A stretch of 64,000 nt of DNA from Strongylocentrotus purpuratus (GCF_000002235.5 NW_022145597.1:30572797-30636796); one strand, 5' to 3'. Shown: positions 23,775 through 38,516, numbered from the stretch's first letter. Numbers and translations: made by a program. Notes: a model not told the origin generated them from the letters alone.

Positions 23775-25311
23775 CTGGCGGCGGTAGCGGGTAGCCCCAA
23801 AGCCATGTCCATTTAAAAACTGCATTCAAGAGCCTCTTATTGCTAGGTTTACAACGTTGTTTTACATTTGCAATTATAATTTCCTAGTTTTATTCACTCT
23901 CTACAGTCCCGTACTATCCCTTTTTCAGTCTGTAAACAACTTTGCAACACGAAAACAATGATGAACAGGGTTTTACTTCTCGTATAAATTTATTAGAAGT
24001 GCCCTATGTCATTTTGCACGAAGTGATACAAAGGGCCTTTCAAATTTAAGTCTATTGAAAGCATTCCCCCACCTAGCCTGTATGACCGAGCAGAATCATT
24101 TAGTGCTCAACAATAAAAATCCACAGTCTTGGCTAAAGAGGTCCATTATTTGTTTGTTTATTTAGTTATTTTATTTAATTGACATTGTACAGTACTATTA
24201 AATATCAGGTATATTGGATGCTCTGTTTTAAATACAGTCAAGATTGCCGAGCAATGAATTACATCCTGCTTCTTGTCCTCAAACCATATCTTTCTGGTTT
24301 TTAAAACGGTATCATTTGAATTTCCATTTCCAAGCATTATTTTGAACTGTCCCGAAATTGTTTTCCTTTCTTGAAATCAGACTACAGCCCCAGTCTAAAG
24401 TGCTTGTCCTCCCAGACAAGGACAAAGAGCCTCTTCGGTAGGTTTAGGGACAATGCATCAAAATAACGCGGTCATTGTTGCAATGTCAGGAATGCTATTA
24501 TTACCTCCTCTTTGGTAATCCTCGCATTTGACCAAACAAAAGTCACTCAATGAAGGGAGGGTCAGGTTTGTTTTCAATTCACTAATATTATTGATGCCAT
24601 GTCAGAAAGAGCTGAGTAGTTTGTTACGTAACTATTCAAAAATTGCAGGTGCAAGCTATTGAAAACAGAATCGAATAGCCAAGCTTCCCTATTCATTGGT
24701 GCCCTGTTATAGAATTCGTAGCATATACTGAATTGAATAGACCCGTGTTCTATTCATTATACTATGTGAGGGCAGTGGCCTCTTGTCATATCACTTTAAG
24801 TTTAAGTCAGCAGTTTGCAAATTAAATGAAATAAACATAAAACCTCACTATTATATCAGTAATATCAGTAACTGAAAGAAAAAAAATACGGGCAATCTTG
24901 ACAACATCGGACTACAAAAATGATGATAATAATGCATCCCGAAAGCGTCAAATCAGTAAATCGGCACATTTTGTAAAGTCATTAGCATGCAGAAAGTGTT
25001 AACAACAAAAAGCGAACCAGTTATCACGGTGAGGCAAAATGGTCTTGTGGATAAAAGTGATCACTTCACAATGCAATGTACTCGGTTCGAGTCTCAGTTT
25101 CTCCTTTATATAAACCCATGTTATTTTTTTTCTTCACTCCATAATATTGACTTGTCATCTCTTTTTTAAAGGGGACACCCCCCCCCCCTCAACAAAGAAA
25201 AAATAGCATGTAATACTCTTTCTTTAACAAGCGACTCTCTGAATTAGTCAGAAAACATCTTTTGCTACATCTACAACAATTAGTGTAAGTATGAAGAATA
25301 CATGAAGATTA

Positions 25312-25672
25312 GCAATGTGACACTTTAGTCTAGTGGGTAGGCAATCGTCTGATAACTGGAAGGTATCGGGTTCGACCCCCAGCTGTTGCGTTTTTTTCTT
25401 TTGCTACATCTACAACAATAAGTATAAGTATGAAAAAAAAACATGGAGATTAGCAATGTGACACTTTAGTCTAGTGGGTAGGCAATCGCCTGGTAACTGG
25501 AAGGTATCGGGTTCGACCCCCAGCTGTTGCGTTTTTTTCTTTTGCTACATCTACAACAATAAGTATAAGTATGAAAAAAAAAACATGGAGATTAGCAATG
25601 TGACACTTTAGTCTAGTGGGTAGGCAATCGCCTGGTAACTGGAAGGTATCGGGTTCGACACCCAGCTGTTGC
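25312..25672 (+). ncRNA. tRNA-like triplet, unit 10
   Basis: Three modules identical in their boxes to unit 1. Confidence 0.68.
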
Positions 25673-25893
25673 TTTTTTTTTAATCTTTGAAAAAGAAAAA
25701 CTGATGTCAAACCCATTTTGATCTCACTCAAAGTCCATATTTATTGCTATTCTCTTAATTGATCTATACAATGAGCTTGCAATTAACTTGTAAGCAAGGT
25801 AAAGTATTATATTTACGAAGTACAAGAAGGACAGGAATCCTGTTTTATCTATTTATCAAACATTATTACATTCAATACTTTTTCAGTCCCAAT

Positions 25894-25924
<31 letters not shown>

Positions 25925-26432
25925 AGAGAGCCAGAAAGAGACAAGTGAAGAGAACCCAATACACCTCATCAGTGTAATAAAGTCTGATGATCTTAATCTA
26001 CATACTTACTTCAAATATTTTGCCGGGCAGATATTATTATTTATAAAAACAAACCAATTTTGGAGTTTTATAATAAATATTATTGTTGTTGTTGTTGTTG
26101 ATGTAAAACAATGAGAAAATAGGGACCTTTTGCGGGGGGGGGGGGGAGCAATGTAGAAAAAAACTACAGGGGAGCCTTGGGATTTTTATTTGGGGGGGGG
26201 GGGTGGGTATCGGCGCGGATTCAGGATTTCTTAGGGGGGCCCAAACTTGAAATCAATTTGAAATTTAATGTGCTGAAATAAAAAAAAATCGTGCCGGCCG
26301 ATATTTCACTCAGTGGTAGAGGGGGAAGGGGGAGGGGGGGGGGGGGGGGTAGAGAGCACTATTTTTTTGTTTGGCCCTCGAAAATTTGAAAAATCACCCC
26401 CCCCCCCCCACATTAATCGCCAGGGGGGTCCC

Positions 26433-26688
26433 AGCTAGCTGGCAATCGACAGCTAGCTGGCAATCGACAGCTAGCTGGCAATCGACAGCTAGCTGGCAAT
26501 CGACAGCTAGCTGGCAATCGACAGCTAGCTGGCAATCGACAGCTAGCTGGCAATCGACAGCTAGCTGGCAATCGACAGCTAGCTGGCAATCGACAGCTAG
26601 CTGGCAATCGACAGCTAGCTGGCAATCGACAGCTAGCTGGCAATCGACAGCTAGCTGGCAATCGACAGCTAGCTGGCAATCGACAGCG
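26433..26688 (+). repeat. 18-bp minisatellite, unit 10 (14 copies)
   Basis: Fourteen uninterrupted copies. Confidence 0.96.
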
Positions 26689-28229
26689 TAGCCTGGCGGC
26701 GGTAGCGGGTAGCCCCAAAGCCATGTCCATTTAAAAACTGCATTCAAGAGCCTCTTATTGCTAGGTTTACAACGTTGTTTTACATTTGCAATTATAATTT
26801 CCTAGTTTTATTCACTCTCTACAGTCCCGTACTATCCCTTTTTCAGTCTGTAAACAACTTTGCAACACGAAAACAATGATGAACAGGGTTTTACTTCTCG
26901 TATAAATTTATTAGAAGTGCCCTATGTCATTTTGCACGAAGTGATACAAAGGGCCTTTCAAATTTAAGTCTATTGAAAGCATTCCCCCACCTAGCCTGTA
27001 TGACCGAGCAGAATCATTTAGTGCTCAACAATAAAAATCCACAGTCTTGGCTAAAGAGGTCCATTATTTGTTTGTTTATTTAGTTATTTTATTTAATTGA
27101 CATTGTACAGTACTATTAAATATCAGGTATATTGGATGCTCTGTTTTAAATACAGTCAAGATTGCCGAGCAATGAATTACATCCTGCTTCTTGTCCTCAA
27201 ACCATATCTTTCTGGTTTTTAAAACGGTATCATTTGAATTTCCATTTCCAAGCATTATTTTGAACTGTCCCGAAATTGTTTTCCTTTCTTGAAATCAGAC
27301 TACAGCCCCAGTCTAAAGTGCTTGTCCTCCCAGACAAGGACAAAGAGCCTCTTCGGTAGGTTTAGGGACAATGCATCAAAATAACGCGGTCATTGTTGCA
27401 ATGTCAGGAATGCTATTATTACCTCCTCTTTGGTAATCCTCGCATTTGACCAAACAAAAGTCACTCAATGAAGGGAGGGTCAGGTTTGTTTTCAATTCAC
27501 TAATATTATTGATGCCATGTCAGAAAGAGCTGAGTAGTTTGTTACGTAACTATTCAAAAATTGCAGGTGCAAGCTATTGAAAACAGAATCGAATAGCCAA
27601 GCTTCCCTATTCATTGGTGCCCTGTTATAGAATTCGTAGCATATACTGAATTGAATAGACCCGTGTTCTATTCATTATACTATGTGAGGGCAGTGGCCTC
27701 TTGTCATATCACTTTAAGTTTAAGTCAGCAGTTTGCAAATTAAATGAAATAAACATAAAACCTCACTATTATATCAGTAATATCAGTAACTGAAAGAAAA
27801 AAAATACGGGCAATCTTGACAACATCGGACTACAAAAATGATGATAATAATGCATCCCGAAAGCGTCAAATCAGTAAATCGGCACATTTTGTAAAGTCAT
27901 TAGCATGCAGAAAGTGTTAACAACAAAAAGCGAACCAGTTATCACGGTGAGGCAAAATGGTCTTGTGGATAAAAGTGATCACTTCACAATGCAATGTACT
28001 CGGTTCGAGTCTCAGTTTCTCCTTTATATAAACCCATGTTATTTTTTTTCTTCACTCCATAATATTGACTTGTCATCTCTTTTTTAAAGGGGACACCCCC
28101 CCCCCCTCAACAAAGAAAAAATAGCATGTAATACTCTTTCTTTAACAAGCGACTCTCTGAATTAGTCAGAAAACATCTTTTGCTACATCTACAACAATTA
28201 GTGTAAGTATGAAGAATACATGAAGATTA

Positions 28230-28590
28230 GCAATGTGACACTTTAGTCTAGTGGGTAGGCAATCGTCTGATAACTGGAAGGTATCGGGTTCGACCCCCAG
28301 CTGTTGCGTTTTTTTCTTTTGCTACATCTACAACAATAAGTATAAGTATGAAAAAAAAACATGGAGATTAGCAATGTGACACTTTAGTCTAGTGGGTAGG
28401 CAATCGCCTGGTAACTGGAAGGTATCGGGTTCGACCCCCAGCTGTTGCGTTTTTTTCTTTTGCTACATCTACAACAATAAGTATAAGTATGAAAAAAAAA
28501 ACATGGAGATTAGCAATGTGACACTTTAGTCTAGTGGGTAGGCAATCGCCTGGTAACTGGAAGGTATCGGGTTCGACACCCAGCTGTTGC
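28230..28590 (+). ncRNA. tRNA-like triplet, unit 11
   Basis: Three modules identical in their boxes to unit 1. Confidence 0.68.
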
Positions 28591-28811
28591 TTTTTTTTTA
28601 ATCTTTGAAAAAGAAAAACTGATGTCAAACCCATTTTGATCTCACTCAAAGTCCATATTTATTGCTATTCTCTTAATTGATCTATACAATGAGCTTGCAA
28701 TTAACTTGTAAGCAAGGTAAAGTATTATATTTACGAAGTACAAGAAGGACAGGAATCCTGTTTTATCTATTTATCAAACATTATTACATTCAATACTTTT
28801 TCAGTCCCAAT

Positions 28812-28844
<33 letters not shown>

Positions 28845-29353
28845 AGAGAGCCAGAAAGAGACAAGTGAAGAGAACCCAATACACCTCATCAGTGTAATAA
28901 AGTCTGATGATCTTAATCTACATACTTACTTCAAATATTTTGCCGGGCAGATATTATTATTTATAAAAACAAACCAATTTTGGAGTTTTATAATAAATAT
29001 TATTGTTGTTGTTGTTGTTGATGTAAAACAATGAGAAAATAGGGACCTTTTGCGGGGGGGGGGGGAGCAATGTAGAAAAAAACTACAGGGGAGCCTTGGG
29101 ATTTTTATTTGGGGGGGGGGGGTGGGTATCGGCGCGGATTCAGGATTTCTTAGGGGGGCCCAAACTTGAAATCAATTTGAAATTTAATGTGCTGAAATAA
29201 AAAAAAATCGTGCCGGCCGATATTTCACTCAGTGGTAGAGGGGGAAGGGGGAGGGGGGGGGGGGGGGGGGTAGAGAGCACTATTTTTTTGTTTGGCCCTC
29301 GAAAATTTGAAAAATCACCCCCCCCCCCCCACATTAATCGCCAGGGGGGTCCC

Positions 29354-29661
29354 ATAGCTGGCAATCGACAGCTAGCTGGCAATCGACAGCTAGCTGGCAA
29401 TCGACAGCTAGCTGGCAATCGACAGCTAGCTGGCAATCGACAGCTAGCTGGCAATCGACAGCTAGCTGGCAATCGACAGCTAGCTGGCAATCGACAGCTA
29501 GCTGGCAATCGACAGCTAGCTGGCAATCGACAGCTAGCTGGCAATCGACAGCTAGCTGGCAATCGACAGCTAGCTGGCAATCGACAGCTAGCTGGCAATC
29601 GACAGCTAGCTGGCAATCGACAGCTAGCTGGCAATCGACAGCTAGCTGGCAATCGACAGCG
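29354..29661 (+). repeat. 18-bp minisatellite, unit 11 (17 copies)
   Basis: Seventeen uninterrupted copies. Confidence 0.96.
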
Positions 29662-31203
29662 TAGCCTGGCGGCGGTAGCGGGTAGCCCCAAAGCCATGTC
29701 CATTTAAAAACTGCATTCAAGAGCCTCTTATTGCTAGGTTTACAACGTTGTTTTACATTTGCAATTATAATTTCCTAGTTTTATTCACTCTCTACAGTCC
29801 CGTACTATCCCTTTTTCAGTCTGTAAACAACTTTGCAACACGAAAACAATGATGAACAGGGTTTTACTTCTCGTATAAATTTATTAGAAGTGCCCTATGT
29901 CATTTTGCACGAAGTGATACAAAGGGCCTTTCAAATTTAAGTCTATTGAAAGCATTCCCCCACCTAGCCTGTATGACCGAGCAGAATCATTTAGTGCTCA
30001 ACAATAAAAATCCACAGTCTTGGCTAAAGAGGTCCATTATTTGTTTGTTTATTTAGTTATTTTATTTAATTGACATTGTACAGTACTATTAAATATCAGG
30101 TATATTGGATGCTCTGTTTTAAATACAGTCAAGATTGCCGAGCAATGAATTACATCCTGCTTCTTGTCCTCAAACCATATCTTTCTGGTTTTTAAAACGG
30201 TATCATTTGAATTTCCATTTCCAAGCATTATTTTGAACTGTCCCGAAATTGTTTTCCTTTCTTGAAATCAGACTACAGCCCCAGTCTAAAGTGCTTGTCC
30301 TCCCAGACAAGGACAAAGAGCCTCTTCGGTAGGTTTAGGGACAATGCATCAAAATAACGCGGTCATTGTTGCAATGTCAGGAATGCTATTATTACCTCCT
30401 CTTTGGTAATCCTCGCATTTGACCAAACAAAAGTCACTCAATGAAGGGAGGGTCAGGTTTGTTTTCAATTCACTAATATTATTGATGCCATGTCAGAAAG
30501 AGCTGAGTAGTTTGTTACGTAACTATTCAAAAATTGCAGGTGCAAGCTATTGAAAACAGAATCGAATAGCCAAGCTTCCCTATTCATTGGTGCCCTGTTA
30601 TAGAATTCGTAGCATATACTGAATTGAATAGACCCGTGTTCTATTCATTATACTATGTGAGGGCAGTGGCCTCTTGTCATATCACTTTAAGTTTAAGTCA
30701 GCAGTTTGCAAATTAAATGAAATAAACATAAAACCTCACTATTATATCAGTAATATCAGTAACTGAAAGAAAAAAAATACGGGCAATCTTGACAACATCG
30801 GACTACAAAAATGATGATAATAATGCATCCCGAAAGCGTCAAATCAGTAAATCGGCACATTTTGTAAAGTCATTAGCATGCAGAAAGTGTTAACAACAAA
30901 AAGCGAACCAGTTATCACGGTGAGGCAAAATGGTCTTGTGGATAAAAGTGATCACTTCACAATGCAATGTACTCGGTTCGAGTCTCAGTTTCTCCTTTAT
31001 ATAAACCCATGTTATTTTTTTTCTTCACTCCATAATATTGACTTGTCATCTCTTTTTTAAAGGGGACACCCCCCCCCCCCTCAACAAAGAAAAAATAGCA
31101 TGTAATACTCTTTCTTTAACAAGCGACTCTCTGAATTAGTCAGAAAACATCTTTTGCTACATCTACAACAATTAGTGTAAGTATGAAGAATACATGAAGA
31201 TTA

Positions 31204-31564
31204 GCAATGTGACACTTTAGTCTAGTGGGTAGGCAATCGTCTGATAACTGGAAGGTATCGGGTTCGACCCCCAGCTGTTGCGTTTTTTTCTTTTGCTACA
31301 TCTACAACAATAAGTATAAGTATGAAAAAAAAACATGGAGATTAGCAATGTGACACTTTAGTCTAGTGGGTAGGCAATCGCCTGGTAACTGGAAGGTATC
31401 GGGTTCGACCCCCAGCTGTTGCGTTTTTTTCTTTTGCTACATCTACAACAATAAGTATAAGTATGAAAAAAAAAACATGGAGATTAGCAATGTGACACTT
31501 TAGTCTAGTGGGTAGGCAATCGCCTGGTAACTGGAAGGTATCGGGTTCGACACCCAGCTGTTGC
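31204..31564 (+). ncRNA. tRNA-like triplet, unit 12
   Basis: Three modules identical in their boxes to unit 1. Confidence 0.68.
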
Positions 31565-31785
31565 TTTTTTTTTAATCTTTGAAAAAGAAAAACTGATGTC
31601 AAACCCATTTTGATCTCACTCAAAGTCCATATTTATTGCTATTCTCTTAATTGATCTATACAATGAGCTTGCAATTAACTTGTAAGCAAGGTAAAGTATT
31701 ATATTTACGAAGTACAAGAAGGACAGGAATCCTGTTTTATCTATTTATCAAACATTATTACATTCAATACTTTTTCAGTCCCAAT

Positions 31786-31816
<31 letters not shown>

Positions 31817-32331
31817 AGAGAGCCAGAAAGAGACAAGTGAAGAGAACCCAATACACCTCATCAGTGTAATAAAGTCTGATGATCTTAATCTACATACTTA
31901 CTTCAAATATTTTGCCGGGCAGATATTATTATTTATAAAAACAAACCAATTTTGGAGTTTTATAATAAATATTATTGTTGTTGTTGTTGTTGATGTAAAA
32001 CAATGAGAAAATAGGGACCTTTTGCGGGGGGGGGGGGGAGCAATGTAGAAAAAAACTACAGGGGAGCCTTGGGATTTTTATTTGGGGGGGGGGGGGGTGG
32101 GTATCGGCGCGGATTCAGGATTTCTTAGGGGGGCCCAAACTTGAAATCAATTTGAAATTTAATGTGCTGAAATAAAAAAAAATCGTGCCGGCCGATATTT
32201 CACTCAGTGGTAGAGGGGGAAGGGGGGGGGGGGGGGGGGGGGGTAGAGAGCACTATTTTTTTGTTTGGCCCTCGAAAATTTGAAAAATCACCCCCCCCCC
32301 CCCCACATTAATCGCCAGGGGGGTCCCATCT

Positions 32332-32665
32332 ATCGACAGCTAGCTGGCAATCGACAGCTAGCTGGCAATCGACAGCTAGCTGGCAATCGACAGCTAGCTG
32401 GCAATCGACAGCTAGCTGGCAATCGACAGCTAGCTGGCAATCGACAGCTAGCTGGCAATCGACAGCTAGCTGGCAATCGACAGCTAGCTGGCAATCGACA
32501 GCTAGCTGGCAATCGACAGCTAGCTGGCAATCGACAGCTAGCTGGCAATCGACAGCTAGCTGGCAATCGACAGCTAGCTGGCAATCGACAGCTAGCTGGC
32601 AATCGACAGCTAGCTGGCAATCGACAGCTAGCTGGCAATCGACAGCTAGCTGGCAATCGACAGCG
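32332..32665 (+). repeat. 18-bp minisatellite, unit 12 (18 copies)
   Basis: Eighteen copies plus a partial one at the left edge. Confidence 0.96.
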
Positions 32666-34207
32666 TAGCCTGGCGGCGGTAGCGGGTAGCCCCAAAGCCA
32701 TGTCCATTTAAAAACTGCATTCAAGAGCCTCTTATTGCTAGGTTTACAACGTTGTTTTACATTTGCAATTATAATTTCCTAGTTTTATTCACTCTCTACA
32801 GTCCCGTACTATCCCTTTTCAGTCTGTAAACAACTTTGCAACACGAAAACAATGATGAACAGGGTTTTACTTCTCGTATAAATTTATTAGAAGTGCCCTA
32901 TGTCATTTTGCACGAAGTGATACAAAGGGCCTTTCAAATTTAAGTCTATTGAAAGCATTCCCCCACCTAGCCTGTATGACCGAGCAGAATCATTTAGTGC
33001 TCAACAATAAAAATCCACAGTCTTGGCTAAAGAGGTCCATTATTTGTTTGTTTATTTAGTTATTTTATTTAATTGACATTGTACAGTACTATTAAATATC
33101 AGGTATATTGGATGCTCTGTTTTAAATACAGTCAAGATTGCCGAGCAATGAATTACATCCTGCTTCTTGTCCTCAAACCATATCTTTCTGGTTTTTAAAA
33201 CGGTATCATTTGAATTTCCATTTCCAAGCATTATTTTGAACTGTCCCGAAATTGTTTTCCTTTCTTGAAATCAGACTACAGCCCCAGTCTAAAGTGCTTG
33301 TCCTCCCAGACAAGGACAAAGAGCCTCTTCGGTAGGTTTAGGGACAATGCATCAAAATAACGCGGTCATTGTTGCAATGTCAGGAATGCTATTATTACCT
33401 CCTCTTTGGTAATCCTCGCATTTGACCAAACAAAAGTCACTCAATGAAGGGAGGGTCAGGTTTGTTTTCAATTCACTAATATTATTGATGCCATGTCAGA
33501 AAGAGCTGAGTAGTTTGTTACGTAACTATTCAAAAATTGCAGGTGCAAGCTATTGAAAACAGAATCGAATAGCCAAGCTTCCCTATTCATTGGTGCCCTG
33601 TTATAGAATTCGTAGCATATACTGAATTGAATAGACCCGTGTTCTATTCATTATACTATGTGAGGGCAGTGGCCTCTTGTCATATCACTTTAAGTTTAAG
33701 TCAGCAGTTTGCAAATTAAATGAAATAAACATAAAACCTCACTATTATATCAGTAATATCAGTAACTGAAAGAAAAAAAATACGGGCAATCTTGACAACA
33801 TCGGACTACAAAAATGATGATAATAATGCATCCCGAAAGCGTCAAATCAGTAAATCGGCACATTTTGTAAAGTCATTAGCATGCAGAAAGTGTTAACAAC
33901 AAAAAGCGAACCAGTTATCACGGTGAGGCAAAATGGTCTTGTGGATAAAAGTGATCACTTCACAATGCAATGTACTCGGTTCGAGTCTCAGTTTCTCCTT
34001 TATATAAACCCATGTTATTTTTTTTCTTCACTCCATAATATTGACTTGTCATCTCTTTTTTAAAGGGGACACCCCCCCCCCCCCTCAACAAAGAAAAAAT
34101 AGCATGTAATACTCTTTCTTTAACAAGCGACTCTCTGAATTAGTCAGAAAACATCTTTTGCTACATCTACAACAATTAGTGTAAGTATGAAGAATACATG
34201 AAGATTA

Positions 34208-34570
34208 GCAATGTGACACTTTAGTCTAGTGGGTAGGCAATCGTCTGATAACTGGAAGGTATCGGGTTCGACCCCCAGCTGTTGCGTTTTTTTCTTTTGC
34301 TACATCTACAACAATAAGTATAAGTATGAAAAAAAAAAACATGGAGATTAGCAATGTGACACTTTAGTCTAGTGGGTAGGCAATCGCCTGGTAACTGGAA
34401 GGTATCGGGTTCGACCCCCAGCTGTTGCGTTTTTTTCTTTTGCTACATCTACAACAATAAGTATAAGTATGAAAAAAAAAACATGGAGATTAGCAATGTG
34501 ACACTTTAGTCTAGTGGGTAGGCAATCGCCTGGTAACTGGAAGGTATCGGGTTCGACACCCAGCTGTTGC
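34208..34570 (+). ncRNA. tRNA-like triplet, unit 13
   Basis: Three modules as in unit 1, with a longer A-run in the leader of b and one T fewer in the run behind c. Confidence 0.68.
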
Positions 34571-34790
34571 TTTTTTTTAATCTTTGAAAAAGAAAAACTG
34601 ATGTCAAACCCATTTTGATCTCACTCAAAGTCCATATTTATTGCTATTCTCTTAATTGATCTATACAATGAGCTTGCAATTAACTTGTAAGCAAGGTAAA
34701 GTATTATATTTACGAAGTACAAGAAGGACAGGAATCCTGTTTTATCTATTTATCAAACATTATTACATTCAATACTTTTTCAGTCCCAAT

Positions 34791-34821
<31 letters not shown>

Positions 34822-35330
34822 AGAGAGCCAGAAAGAGACAAGTGAAGAGAACCCAATACACCTCATCAGTGTAATAAAGTCTGATGATCTTAATCTACAT
34901 ACTTACTTCAAATATTTTGCCGGGCATATTATTATTTATAAAAACAAACCAATTTTGGAGTTTTATAATAAATATTATTGTTGTTGTTGTTGTTGATGTA
35001 AAACAATGAGAAAATAGGGACCTTTTGGGGGGGGGGGGGGAGCAATGTAGAAAAAAAACTACAGGGGAGCCTTGGGATTTTTATTTGGGGGGGGGGGGGG
35101 GGGGTATCGGCGCGGATTCAGGATTTCTTAGGGGGGCCCAAACTTGAAATCAATTTGAAATTTAATGTGCTGAAATAAAAAAAAATCGTGCCGGCCGATA
35201 TTTCACTCAGTGGTAGAGGGGGAGGGGAGGGGGGGGGGGGGGGGGGTAGAGAGCACTATTTTTTGTTTGGCCCTCGAAAATTTGAAAAATCACCCCCCCC
35301 CCCCCACATTAATCGCCAGGGGGGTCCCAT

Positions 35331-35602
35331 CTAGCTGGCAATCGACAGCTAGCTGGCAATCGACAGCTAGCTGGCAATCGACAGCTAGCTGGCAATCGAC
35401 AGCTAGCTGGCAATCGACAGCTAGCTGGCAATCGACAGCTAGCTGGCAATCGACAGCTAGCTGGCAATCGACAGCTAGCTGGCAATCGACAGCTAGCTGG
35501 CAATCGACAGCTAGCTGGCAATCGACAGCTAGCTGGCAATCGACAGCTAGCTGGCAATCGACAGCTAGCTGGCAATCGACAGCTAGCTGGCAATCGACAG
35601 CG
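35331..35602 (+). repeat. 18-bp minisatellite, unit 13 (15 copies)
   Basis: Fifteen uninterrupted copies. Confidence 0.96.
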
Positions 35603-37145
35603 TAGCCTGGCGGCGGTAGCGGGTAGCCCCAAAGCCATGTCCATTTAAAAACTGCATTCAAGAGCCTCTTATTGCTAGGTTTACAACGTTGTTTTACATT
35701 TGCAATTATAATTTCCTAGTTTTATTCACTCTCTACAGTCCCGTACTATCCCTTTTTCAGTCTGTAAACAACTTTGCAACACGAAAACAATGATGAACAG
35801 GGTTTTACTTCTCGTATAAATTTATTAGAAGTGCCCTATGTCATTTTGCACGAAGTGATACAAAGGGCCTTTCAAATTTAAGTCTATTGAAAGCATTCCC
35901 CCACCTAGCCTGTATGACCGAGCAGAATCATTTAGTGCTCAACAATAAAAATCCACAGTCTTGGCTAAAGAGGTCCATTATTTGTTTGTTTATTTAGTTA
36001 TTTTATTTAATTGACATTGTACAGTACTATTAAATATCAGGTATATTGGATGCTCTGTTTTAAATACAGTCAAGATTGCCGAGCAATGAATTACATCCTG
36101 CTTCTTGTCCTCAAACCATATCTTTCTGGTTTTTAAAACGGTATCATTTGAATTTCCATTTCCAAGCATTATTTTGAACTGTCCCGAAATTGTTTTCCTT
36201 TCTTGAAATCAGACTACAGCCCCAGTCTAAAGTGCTTGTCCTCCCAGACAAGGACAAAGAGCCTCTTCGGTAGGTTTAGGGACAATGCATCAAAATAACG
36301 CGGTCATTGTTGCAATGTCAGGAATGCTATTATTACCTCCTCTTTGGTAATCCTCGCATTTGACCAAACAAAAGTCACTCAATGAAGGGAGGGTCAGGTT
36401 TGTTTTCAATTCACTAATATTATTGATGCCATGTCAGAAAGAGCTGAGTAGTTTGTTACGTAACTATTCAAAAATTGCAGGTGCAAGCTATTGAAAACAG
36501 AATCGAATAGCCAAGCTTCCCTATTCATTGGTGCCCTGTTATAGAATTCGTAGCATATACTGAATTGAATAGACCCGTGTTCTATTCATTATACTATGTG
36601 AGGGCAGTGGCCTCTTGTCATATCACTTTAAGTTTAAGTCAGCAGTTTGCAAATTAAATGAAATAAACATAAAACCTCACTATTATATCAGTAATATCAG
36701 TAACTGAAAGAAAAAAAATACGGGCAATCTTGACAACATCGGACTACAAAAATGATGATAATAATGCATCCCGAAAGCGTCAAATCAGTAAATCGGCACA
36801 TTTTGTAAAGTCATTAGCATGCAGAAAGTGTTAAACAACAAAAGCGAACCAGTTATCACGGTGAGGCAAAATGGTCTTGTGGATAAAAGTGATCACTTCA
36901 CAATGCAATGTACTCGGTTCGAGTCTCAGTTTCTCCTTTATATAAACCCATGTTATTTTTTTTCTTCACTCCATAATATTGACTTGTCATCTCTTTTTTA
37001 AAGGGGACACCCCCCCCCCTCCTCAACAAAGAAAAAATAGCATGTAATACTCTTTCTTTAACAAGCGACTCTCTGAATTAGTCAGAAAACATCTTTTGCT
37101 ACATCTACAACAATTAGTGTAAGTATGAAGAATACATGAAGATTA

Positions 37146-37508
37146 GCAATGTGACACTTTAGTCTAGTGGGTAGGCAATCGTCTGATAACTGGAAGGTAT
37201 CGGGTTCGACCCCCAGCTGTTGCGTTTTTTTCTTTTGCTACATCTACAACAATAAGTATAAGTATGAAAAAAAAAACATGGAGATTAGCAATGTGACACT
37301 TTAGTCTAGTGGGTAGGCAATCGCCTGGTAACTGGAAGGTATCGGGTTCGACCCCCAGCTGTTGCGTTTTTTTCTTTTGCTACATCTACAACAATAAGTA
37401 TAAGTATGAAAAAAAAAAACATGGAGATTAGCAATGTGACACTTTAGTCTAGTGGGTAGGCAATCGCCTGGTAACTGGAAGGTATCGGGTTCGACACCCA
37501 GCTGTTGC
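37146..37508 (+). ncRNA. tRNA-like triplet, unit 14
   Basis: Three modules as in unit 1, with one extra A in the leaders of b and c. Confidence 0.68.
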
Positions 37509-38262
37509 TTTTTTTTTAATCTTTGAAAAAAGAAAAACTGATGTCAAACCCATTTTGATCTCACTCAAAGTCCATATTTATTGCTATTCTCTTAATTGAT
37601 CTATACAATGAGCTTGCAATTAACTTGTAAGCAAGGTAAAGTATTATATTTACGAAGTACAAGAAGGACAGGAATCCTGTTTTATCTATTTATCAAACAT
37701 TATTACATTCAATACTTTTTCAGTCCCAATGAGAGAGAGAGAGAGAGAGAGAAAGAGAAAGAGAGCCAGAAAGAGACAAGTGAAGAGAACCCAATACACC
37801 TCATCAGTGTAATAAAGTCTGATGATCTTAATCTACATACTTACTTCAAATATTTTGCCGGGCAGATATTATTATTTATAAAAACAAACCAATTTGGAGT
37901 TTTATAATAAATATTATGTTGTTGTTGTTGTTGATGTAAAACAATGAGAAAATAGGGACCTTTTGCGGGGGGGGGGGAGCAATGTAGAAAAAAACTACAG
38001 GGGAGCCTTGGGATTTTTATTGGGGGGGGGGGGGGGGTGGGTATCGGCGCGGATTCAGGATTTCTTAGGGGGCCCAAACTTGAAATCAATTTGAAATTTA
38101 ATGTGCTGAAATAAAAAAAAATCGTGCCGGCCGATATTTCACTCAGTGGTAGAGGGGGAAGGGGAGGGGGGGGGGGGGGGTAGAGAGCACTATTTTTTTG
38201 TTTGGCCCTCGAAAATTTGAAAAATCACCCCCCCCCCCCACATTAATCGCCAGGGGGGTCCC

Positions 38263-38516
38263 AGCTAGCTGGCAATCGACAGCTAGCTGGCAATCGACAG
38301 CTAGCTGGCAATCGACAGCTAGCTGGCAATCGACAGCTAGCTGGCAATCGACAGCTAGCTGGCAATCGACAGCTAGCTGGCAATCGACAGCTAGCTGGCA
38401 ATCGACAGCTAGCTGGCAATCGACAGCTAGCTGGCAATCGACAGCTAGCTGGCATCGACAGCTAGCTGGCAATCGACAGCTAGCTGGCAATCGACAGCTA
38501 GCTGGCAATCGACAGC
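38263..38516 (+). repeat. 18-bp minisatellite, unit 14 (14 copies)
   Basis: Ten full copies, one 17-bp copy, then three more. Confidence 0.96.

Larger units (their letters stand above)
22301..25214 (+). repeat. Array unit 9
   Basis: Length 2,914 bp. Fourteen minisatellite copies. The right flank reads GACAGCTAGCCTGGCGG rather than GACAGCGTAGCCTGG, a small private variant, and the left flank has five instead of six G (CCAGGGGGTCCC). Confidence 0.95.
25215..28132 (+). repeat. Array unit 10
   Basis: Length 2,918 bp. Fourteen minisatellite copies. The (GA)n tract is one dinucleotide longer than in units 1-5, a length shared with units 7, 12, 13, 15, 16 and 17. Confidence 0.95.
28133..31106 (+). 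repeat. Array unit 11
   Basis: Length 2,974 bp. Seventeen minisatellite copies, entered through CCCATAGCTGG. It has the longest (GA)n tract seen in the array (near 28812-28838). Confidence 0.95.
31107..34110 (+). repeat. Array unit 12
   Basis: Length 3,004 bp. Eighteen minisatellite copies, entered in a different phase (CATCTATCGACAG). One T is missing in the CCCTTTTTCAG stretch near 32815, as also seen in unit 17. Confidence 0.95.
34111..37048 (+). repeat. Array unit 13
   Basis: Length 2,938 bp. Fifteen minisatellite copies. Private variants: GCAGATATT shortened to GCATATT near 34926; an altered G-rich block near 35024-35104 and 35218-35246; TTAAACAACAAAAGCG near 36831 instead of TTAACAACAAAAAGCG; and a T inside the final C tract near 37020. 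Confidence 0.94.
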